Source of the DNA: Spirochaetales bacterium
GTDB taxonomy: Bacteria; Spirochaetota; Spirochaetia; SZUA-6; DRHE01
NCBI GenBank assembly: GCA_016935715.1
Contig: JAFGQJ010000252.1
Coordinates: forward strand, 1 to 7,854
Direction of reading: 5' to 3'
Length of the DNA: 7,854 bases
The translations under genes and the position numbers were made by a program. Under the pieces are notes generated by a model. It worked only from the letters and a program-made list of their open reading frames with translations. It searched no databases and was not told where the DNA came from. Positions 1 to 4,322 of this stretch are shown here, piece by piece. Each line of letters starts with the position of its first letter. The first letter of the stretch is position 1.

Positions 1-302
1 TCGAAGACCATGGCATTGCCGGACCAGCTGATGCTTCCGTCGACGTTGGAGGCGCCGTCGGACAGCGAAAAGGCCTGCTCCGCTCCGACACGCTCCACCT
101 CCTCCGAGAACTCGATCGTGATGCTCGGAACCACGGAGACGGAATCCTCCCCGTCGTACGGGTCTACCGAGTCAACCGCGGGAGCAACGAGGTCCGCCGT
201 CGGCCCATCCTCCTGCGTATCGAGAGAACAGGAACAGGCGAGCGCCAGCGCCGCTAGAATGAATAGAATGAATAGAAAACAACGGATCCGCTTCTGTTTC
301 AT
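1..302 (-). CDS. Gene A: lipoprotein with bacterial Ig-like (SbsA/Big_5-type) domain, partial
   Basis: The gene reads leftward from the ATG at 302-300 and is still open at base 1, so only the first 100 residues are visible. A GGAGG Shine-Dalgarno (308-312) sits 5 nt before the ATG, which fixes the start. Residues 1-22 form a signal peptide: basic MKQKRIR, then a hydrophobic core rich in F, I and L. Cys23 (preceding residues ALA) is the likely lipidated cysteine; Cys25 is the alternative, and neither gives a textbook lipobox. After a short linker, residues about 41-100 resemble the SbsA-type bacterial Ig-like domain: PAVDSVDPYDG, then SITIEFSEEV. Such domains are extracytoplasmic structural modules. 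The rest of the protein, and so its main function, is outside the window. The gene is divergent from gene B and has its own sigma-54-type promoter. I am confident of the CDS and lipoprotein class, less of the domain family. Confidence 0.85.
   Translation of the reverse strand, partial: MKQKRIRCFLFILFILAALALACSCSLDTQEDGPTADLVAPAVDSVDPYDGEDSVSVVPSITIEFSEEVERVGAEQAFSLSDGASNVDGSISWSGNAMVF
255..277 (-). repeat. 9-bp tandem repeat inside the gene A signal peptide
   Basis: On the plus strand TAGAATGAA occurs at 255-263 and 264-272, followed by a partial copy TAGAA at 273-277. In gene A this encodes a repeated Leu-Phe-Ile in the hydrophobic core of the signal peptide. The unit is a multiple of three, so gain or loss of a copy would change the length of the core without shifting the frame. 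Confidence 0.7.
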
Positions 303-373
303 GATAACCTCCAGGCGGCCGCCCGGTTTCAACCGTTCCCATACCTGCGACCGCGCGTTTGCGGATATGGAAA

Positions 374-390
374 TGCAAGTCCCGTGCCAG
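374..390 (-). promoter_or_regulatory. Sigma-54 (RpoN) promoter for gene A
   Basis: Read on the minus strand, 390 to 374 is CTGGCACG-GGAC-TTGCA. This matches every position of the sigma-54 core consensus YTGGCACG-N4-TTGCW. The invariant GG (388-387) and GC (376-375) are separated by exactly 10 nt. With the C of GC at -12, transcription would start near 363, giving a leader of about 61 nt before the gene A ATG. Sigma-54 promoters need an ATP-dependent activator bound upstream, and dyads in the intergenic region could serve. The match is seen in the sequence; its activity is inferred. Confidence 0.82.
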
Positions 391-505
391 TGGAGGCAAT
401 CAGGCAAGCCCCGCCCGTAACAGGAAGGATGGCGTCTGTGCCCGGAGGGACCCGGATCAACCATCGCCGAGCAGAAATCGCTGCCTGTGTTATAAGTCTT
501 TTCCA

Positions 506-519
506 GGCAAGTAGTTGCC
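506..519. promoter_or_regulatory. Candidate regulator-binding dyad GGCAA-N4-TTGCC
   Basis: GGCAA (506-510), GTAG, TTGCC (515-519) is a perfect 5-bp inverted repeat. Its centre lies about 150 bp upstream of the predicted gene A transcription start, within the usual range for sigma-54 activator sites. Arms this short can arise by chance, and the motif is not repeated elsewhere in the region, so this is a weak candidate. Confidence 0.25.
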
Positions 520-698
520 CGAAAGCCGCCGATTTTCACCGATCGACAAACGTGGAGATGCTTACGCTGTCCAGCGACATGGTCATGCAGCGGCCGCAGT
601 GACGGAACCGGCCTGTGCGCCGCCGAGCCGTCCCCCTTTTACGGAACGTCTCCCGCTCCCCTTTTCCTGCCTCGTCTTGTCGGCTCTGCATCGCTTCC

Positions 699-735
699 GT
701 TGCAGCCTGGCTGCCACATTGTTGCAGCCATGCAA
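699..735. promoter_or_regulatory. Paired dyads, candidate sigma-54 activator binding sites
   Basis: Two dyads lie side by side. The first (699-717) reads GTTGCAGCC-T-GGCTGCCAC, with eight of nine arm positions paired. The second (722-735) is TTGCA-GCCA-TGCAA, a perfect 5-bp inverted repeat. The half-site GTTGCAGCC recurs exactly at 699-707 and 721-729, a 22-bp period of about two helical turns. Adjacent dyads on one face of the helix are typical of enhancers bound by sigma-54 activators. The site lies about 260 bp from the predicted gene B start and 355 bp from that of gene A, so it could serve both. Assignment to an activator is inference. Confidence 0.45.
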
Positions 736-808
736 TTCTGTTCGGGCTCCCTGGTGATAAATCCTTTGACTGCAGACAAATAACCACCGTTTGAAGAAAC
801 GCAATTTT

Positions 809-843
809 CGGGTGTCGTTGCCTGCGGAGCCCCACACCCGCAG
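809..843. promoter_or_regulatory. Overlapping inverted repeats upstream of gene B promoter
   Basis: CGGGTGT (809-815) pairs with ACACCCG (834-840) across 18 nt. CTGCGG (822-827) pairs with CCGCAG (838-843) across 10 nt. The two pairings share bases 838-840, so they exclude each other if they form hairpins. The centre is about 150 bp upstream of the predicted gene B start, a usual distance for a sigma-54 activator site. Whether this is a protein-binding dyad or chance symmetry in GC-rich DNA cannot be told here. Confidence 0.35.
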
Positions 844-953
844 ATGAGCCCCCGCTGATCCCGGCTGGTTTCGCCAGATTTCGAGTCAGCCCGCTGGGCC
901 GACCGACCCCGGGGGCGGAAAATCCCTCTCCTTCCAGGGGGATGTGCCGCCTT

Positions 954-970
954 TTGGCACGCAAGTTGCT
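954..970 (+). promoter_or_regulatory. Sigma-54 (RpoN) promoter for gene B and the B-E cluster
   Basis: Bases 954-970 read TTGGCACG-CAAG-TTGCT, a full match to the sigma-54 core YTGGCACG-N4-TTGCW. The GG (956-957) and GC (968-969) are 10 nt apart, as the -24/-12 architecture requires. With the C of GC at -12, the start would be near 981, giving a leader of about 68 nt to the gene B ATG. No similar site was noticed in the gaps between B, C, D and E, so this promoter may drive all four genes. The element lies inside the longer open frame that could start at 944, which argues against that upstream start. Confidence 0.82.
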
Positions 971-1036
971 CTATCAATAGGAGGACGAAGATCGAGAACA
1001 GAGCGAGCACCCCTGGCGCTTCGGTCTGGGAGAAAA

Positions 1037-1041
1037 GGGAG
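1037..1041 (+). promoter_or_regulatory. Ribosome binding site deciding the gene B start
   Basis: GGGAG, preceded by AAAA, lies 7 nt before the ATG at 1049. The frame is open further upstream to an ATG at 944, but that start has no Shine-Dalgarno and would put 35 non-hydrophobic residues before the signal peptide. The RBS, the signal peptide and the promoter position all favour 1049. Confidence 0.8.
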
Positions 1042-1048
1042 TCTGACC

Positions 1049-2521
1049 ATGAAACGAAGTCTGGCGGATTATATCGAGCTGCTGCTCCTCGTGGCGGCGA
1101 TCCTTGCGAGCGGCTGGCTGCTGAACAGCTGTGCCCTCGACCCCGGCTCGGACACTCCACAGACCCAGGCGCCGGGGTACCCGCAGAACATCCACTGCGC
1201 CTGCGGAGACCGCCAGCTCACCCTGAGCTGGGATGCGGTGCCCGAGTCGACGGCCTACAACATCTACATGGCGACTTTCAGCGGCCTTTCCTCCACGAAT
1301 TACGGGGAGAGCCGGAACGTGGGTTCGACCTCTTACACCTGGACCGATCTCACGAACGACAGGCCCTACTACTTCGTTCTCACCAGTGAGAACGCTGCGG
1401 GGGAAGGCGAGCACTCGCCGGAGCTGAGCGGCATGCCCCGCTATCCCTTTGCCGAGGCCGACCTCGAGCGGCTGGTGGGGTCGGGTATGTACACCAACGA
1501 CCGCTTCGGCTGTGCGGTGGACATCGACGGCGACCATGCGATCGTGGGAGCCTGGTCCGACGACGCGGACGGCTACACCGACCGCGGCACAGCCTTCATA
1601 TTCCGCCGCACCGGGACCAACACCTGGCAGGAGGTGGCCAAGCTGGCAGCCACGGAGCCGGGCGGCTGGCACGAGTTCGGCTGGTCGGTGGGGATCAGCG
1701 GGGACTACGCCGTGGTGGGAACCCCGCGGGCGGACGGAGTGCAGGGATCGGCGTACGTGTTTCACCGGACCGGCACGGACAGCTGGGATGCGGGCACGAA
1801 GCTGGTCGCGCCGAACCGGGTGGCCGATGACCAGTTCGGCTACTCGGTATCGATCAGCGGCGACTACGTGGTGGTGGGCCTGATCTGGAGAACCCGTGCG
1901 TATGTGTTCCTCCGGACGGGGGAAAACAGCTGGGATTCCGGCACGGAAATCGTCGCCCCGGAGGCGAACTTCGGCCACACCCTGGCCATCGACGGCAACT
2001 ACATCGTCGCTTCGTCTCCGGGGGCGGCTTTCGTGTTCCGCCGCACGGGTCTGAACAGCTGGGATTCGGGCACCAAGCTGGTGGCGCCGGACGGCGGTGA
2101 TGGGTTCGGCGGCCCGGTGGACATCGAGGGGGAGTACGTGGTCGTGGGCGCTCCGGAGCAGGCGGGGGCGGGCAGCGCGCATGGTGCGGCCTACATCTTC
2201 CACAGGGTCGGTATAGACACCTGGGACGGCGGCATCAAGCTGGTGCACCCCGAGCCGAAGGACTGGAACCGCTTCGGTTCCCCCGTGGCGATATCCGCAG
2301 ATCATGCGATCGTGATGTCCACCGGCGACGACAAGGCCTACGTGTTCCGGCGCACCGGTCCGGACAACATCTGGAGCTCGGGAACAGAGCTGACCGAGCC
2401 GGCAGCCGGCGGTTATCTGGGCAGCGCCGCTGCAATCGACGGCTGCTACGGGATGATCGGAGCCAGCCCGGAAAACCAGTCCACGGGCGCGGCGTATGCG
2501 GTGTACGCCTTTCCGCGATGA
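1049..2521 (+). CDS. Gene B: lipoprotein with FN3 domain and seven FG-GAP repeats (beta-propeller)
   Basis: This gene encodes 490 residues. MKRSLADYIE precedes a hydrophobic stretch ending LLNSC, with Cys28 as the likely lipidated residue. Residues about 42-130 form a fibronectin type III domain (LTLSWDAV, AYNIYMA, YYFVLTSENAAGEG). Residues about 140-490 hold seven repeats of the FG-GAP_2 type, typically FG.SV.ISGDY.VVG, a GAAYVF strand, then RTG..SWDSGTKLVAP. The FG positions are F153, F210, F263, F308, F353, F409 and a degenerate LG at 457. Seven such repeats should close a seven-bladed propeller. No catalytic residues or canonical DxDxDG calcium loop were seen, so a binding or adhesive role on the cell surface is inferred. 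It is the first gene of the rightward cluster, behind a sigma-54 promoter. The 443-residue open frame antisense to it is a shadow. The specific ligand is unknown. Confidence 0.92.
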   Translation: MKRSLADYIELLLLVAAILASGWLLNSCALDPGSDTPQTQAPGYPQNIHCACGDRQLTLSWDAVPESTAYNIYMATFSGLSSTNYGESRNVGSTSYTWTDLTNDRPYYFVLTSENAAGEGEHSPELSGMPRYPFAEADLERLVGSGMYTNDRFGCAVDIDGDHAIVGAWSDDADGYTDRGTAFIFRRTGTNTWQEVAKLAATEPGGWHEFGWSVGISGDYAVVGTPRADGVQGSAYVFHRTGTDSWDAGTKLVAPNRVADDQFGYSVSISGDYVVVGLIWRTRAYVFLRTGENSWDSGTEIVAPEANFGHTLAIDGNYIVASSPGAAFVFRRTGLNSWDSGTKLVAPDGGDGFGGPVDIEGEYVVVGAPEQAGAGSAHGAAYIFHRVGIDTWDGGIKLVHPEPKDWNRFGSPVAISADHAIVMSTGDDKAYVFRRTGPDNIWSSGTELTEPAAGGYLGSAAAIDGCYGMIGASPENQSTGAAYAVYAFPR

Positions 2522-2607
2522 ACGCCCGCTCCTCGTGCCTGCAGCTCGAGACAGTTCGAGGAGTTGCGCAGGGAGTGGAGCCGGAGCCGATCACGATGGA
2601 GGAGTGA
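2518..2607 (+). CDS. Possible 29-residue bridging mini-ORF between genes B and C
   Basis: An ATG at 2518 overlaps the gene B stop as ATGA. The frame stays open across the whole gap and stops at TGA 2605-2607, three bases before the gene C ATG (TGA-AAC-ATG). The peptide starts MNARSSCLQLETV, ends ITMEE, and resembles nothing I know. No good Shine-Dalgarno precedes it, so translation would depend on ribosomes finishing gene B. It may act in translational coupling rather than through its product, or be chance in GC-rich DNA where stops are rare. The same gap contains an inverted repeat CTCCTCG (2529-2535) / CGAGGAG (2557-2563) without a T-tract, so it is not a typical terminator. Confidence 0.25.
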   Translation: MNARSSCLQLETVRGVAQGVEPEPITMEE

Positions 2608-2610
2608 AAC

Positions 2611-4233
2611 ATGAGACGTGTCAAGAATAGAACGATCCGATCCTTGTCCCGGGTGATACGAGCCTGCCTGTGCATGCTGGCCTGCGTGCTGGCCTTGGAA
2701 GCCTGCCAGAATCAGAACGCTCCCCCCTCTGATCCCCCTCCGGCCGTTCCGGCGGACCTGCAAGTGAGGCAGGGCTCCACGATCATGCCACCCGGCGCGG
2801 GGGAGTATCTGTTCGACGAGCCGGTGCTGATCGACGGCGATGGAGGATACTGCTGCGGCTACGTGGGTTTCACCATAGAAAACCTGGGAGAGGAGAACCT
2901 TCTGATCTCGGAGGTTGCTCTGTCCGGAGGCGATCTGCAGGATTTCGATCTGGACACGCAGAGCCTGGCGGCCCTGCTGGAGCCTTCCTATGCAACCTTC
3001 TTCTCCGTCCGTTTCGATCCGCTTTCCGGCCCGGGCGCCCGAAGCTGCAGCGTAACCATCAGCAGCAATGACGATGACGTACCCTCATACACGATTTCCG
3101 TGGCCGGCGCGGGAATGCGGAAGCTGGTTGCCGCGGATCGAACCGAGGACAACCAGTTCGGCAGCGCGGTGTCGGTCTGCGGGGACACGGCGGCGGTATC
3201 CTGCCCGCGGTACGCGGATGGATCCAGCTGGAACCAGGGTGCGGTCTACCTGTTTGTCCGGGATCACGGCGGGGCGGATGCGTGGGGGCAGTTGAAGAAG
3301 ATCACCGCCGCAAACAGCAGCGGCGGGTACGGCGGTTACGTGGCGATCGACGGGGACACGCTGGTGACCAGCGCCGGCGGCCAGGGCGTGGTCTACGTCT
3401 ACTACCGGAATCAGGGCGGGACGGACAACTGGGGCGAGGCCAGGCAGATCACCGTAAGCGACAGCACGGAGTTCGGCGGTCCCGTGGCGCTCGACGGCGA
3501 TGTCCTGGTGGTCGCCCAGTCGGGGGACGACATCGGCGCCAACGAGAACCAGGGTTCGGCCCACGTATTCTACCGGAACCAGGGCGGAGCGGACAACTGG
3601 GGGCAGGTGAGGAAGCTGATCTCGGCGGACGGCGCCGCGTTCGATTGCTTCGGTGTTTCCGTCGCCGTGCACTCAGACACGATCGTCGTGGGAGCCCACG
3701 GGGTCGATGCCTTCTACAGCGGCCAGGGGGCGGCCTACGTGTTCTACCGGAATCAGGGAGGAGCGGACAACTGGGGGCAGGCGAAGCGGCTCACAGCCAG
3801 CGACGGAGCGCAGAGCGACTTCTTCGGCTGGTCCGTGGACGTGGAGGCAGACATCGTGGCGGTGGGAGCCTCCCAGTCGCCGTGCGCCTACGTGTTCGAG
3901 CGGGACAGGGGAGGTCCCGACTACTGGGGAGAAGCCAAGCGGCTCACCGCGGCGGACACCCTGATGCGCTCCGTGACCGTCTGCGGCGACACGGTGGCGG
4001 CCTGCGCCTCCAATGCCGACAGCGCCCGAGGCGCGGTGTATCTGTTCTCCCGCGATCGGGGCGGGACGGACAACTGGGGGCAGGTCAAGAGACTTGCCGC
4101 AGGCGACGGCGAGCAGCTGGACATCTTCGGATGCTCCGTCGCCTGCAGCGACGAAACGGTTTTGGCCGGCGCTATCGGGGACGACGGCTCCCGCGGCTCC
4201 GCCTACATCTACGACTTCGGAGCTTTGAAATGA
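2611..4233 (+). CDS. Gene C: lipoprotein with choice-of-anchor D domain and seven FG-GAP repeats
   Basis: This gene encodes 540 residues. GGAGGAG at 2598-2604, 6 nt before the ATG, sets the start. A basic N-terminus and hydrophobic segment end LALEAC, with Cys32 as the likely lipidated residue, then a Pro-rich linker (about 37-48). Residues about 50-169 match the Ig-like choice-of-anchor D domain: LQVRQGSTI, VGFTIENLGEENLLIS, FFSVRFDPLSG, CSVTISSNDDD. Residues 170-540 hold seven FG-GAP_2-type repeats with FG or equivalents near 183, 241, 288, 347, 405, 452 (degenerate, FG lost) and 506. Most blades end in a signature like YRNQGGADNWGQ followed by (K/R)(K/R)LTA. The last blade stops at IYDFGALK without that strand, so the N-terminal edge may complete it. 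It shares its repeat class with gene B but not its stalk domain. An exported structural or binding role is inferred; the ligand is unknown. Confidence 0.92.
   Translation: MRRVKNRTIRSLSRVIRACLCMLACVLALEACQNQNAPPSDPPPAVPADLQVRQGSTIMPPGAGEYLFDEPVLIDGDGGYCCGYVGFTIENLGEENLLISEVALSGGDLQDFDLDTQSLAALLEPSYATFFSVRFDPLSGPGARSCSVTISSNDDDVPSYTISVAGAGMRKLVAADRTEDNQFGSAVSVCGDTAAVSCPRYADGSSWNQGAVYLFVRDHGGADAWGQLKKITAANSSGGYGGYVAIDGDTLVTSAGGQGVVYVYYRNQGGTDNWGEARQITVSDSTEFGGPVALDGDVLVVAQSGDDIGANENQGSAHVFYRNQGGADNWGQVRKLISADGAAFDCFGVSVAVHSDTIVVGAHGVDAFYSGQGAAYVFYRNQGGADNWGQAKRLTASDGAQSDFFGWSVDVEADIVAVGASQSPCAYVFERDRGGPDYWGEAKRLTAADTLMRSVTVCGDTVAACASNADSARGAVYLFSRDRGGTDNWGQVKRLAAGDGEQLDIFGCSVACSDETVLAGAIGDDGSRGSAYIYDFGALK
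3403..4082 (+). repeat. Near-identical DNA repeats at the blade ends of gene C
   Basis: A segment of about 35 bp coding for YRNQGG(A/T)DNWG(Q/E) starts at 3403, 3571 and 3745, with a more diverged copy near 4049-4082 coding for SRDRGGTDNWGQ. The copies at 3571 and 3745 differ at only about two positions. Conservation down to synonymous sites suggests recent internal duplication or gene conversion among the blades, rather than selection on protein alone. Confidence 0.65.
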
Positions 4234-4322
4234 AACGAGTACCGACGTTCGCACCGCGCATGCTCGTGCCGCTCACCGGCCTGTCGGCTGTCCCGGGACC
4301 GGGGCGGAGGCAGGAACGATGA
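4230..4322 (+). CDS. Possible 30-residue bridging mini-ORF between genes C and D
   Basis: The ATG at 4230 overlaps the gene C stop as ATGA, and the TGA at 4320-4322 overlaps the gene D start, again as ATGA. The open frame therefore spans the 85-bp gap exactly. GGAG at 4219-4222 lies 7 nt before its ATG and could serve as a Shine-Dalgarno. The peptide begins MKRVPTFAPRMLVPL and ends in basic residues (PGRRQER). It has a weak signal-peptide look but no clear lipobox. It may be a coupling device, a tiny protein, or the remnant of a lost lipoprotein start. The similar arrangement between B and C makes it worth noting; translation is unproven. Confidence 0.35.
   Translation: MKRVPTFAPRMLVPLTGLSAVPGPGRRQER

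Larger units (their letters stand above)
303..1048. other. Divergent intergenic regulatory region, no gene seen
   Basis: These 746 bp separate the start codons of genes A and B. The open frames here lack a recognisable domain and a credible ribosome binding site, so I see no protein gene. No tRNA-like or rRNA-like sequence was noticed. The region holds two outward-facing sigma-54-type promoters (374-390 minus, 954-970 plus) and several dyads between them (506-519, 699-735, 809-843). The predicted leaders are about 61 nt for gene A and 68 nt for gene B. I found no convincing sigma-70 promoter: isolated TATAA-like and TTGAC-like words (about 490 and 767) lack partners at proper spacing. Confidence 0.7.

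Noticed and set aside
339..370. Imperfect dyad around CCATACCTGCG / TGCGGATATGG in the gene A leader
   Set aside because: The arms need gaps to align and there is no supporting context. It may be a leader hairpin, but the evidence is too weak to list.
10..420. Plus-strand 136-residue open frame at the left edge
   Set aside because: It is antisense to gene A, which has an RBS, a signal peptide and a recognisable Ig-like domain.
702..718. Degenerate minus-strand sigma-54-like sequence (GTGGCAGC-CAGG-CTGCA)
   Set aside because: GG-N10-GC spacing is right, but it differs from the core at several positions and coincides with the dyad, which explains it better.
639..1020. Minus-strand frame with a hydrophobic stretch and Cys (about LALFSIFVLLLIEQLAC) resembling a lipoprotein signal
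   Set aside because: It overlaps the gene B leader and sigma-54 promoter, has no good Shine-Dalgarno at a nearby start, and the following residues match no domain.
944..1048. Upstream start for gene B at 944
   Set aside because: It lacks a Shine-Dalgarno, would bury the signal peptide behind 35 polar residues, and begins upstream of the predicted promoter.
974..2305. Long 443-residue open frame on the minus strand across gene B
   Set aside because: It is antisense to a well-supported lipoprotein gene, is rich in Arg, His and Pro as GC-rich shadow frames are, and has no recognisable domain.
3282..4322. 346-residue plus-strand frame overlapping gene C
   Set aside because: It is very Arg- and Gly-rich and out of frame with the FG-GAP repeats. 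Only its last 30 codons, the bridging mini-ORF, are of interest.
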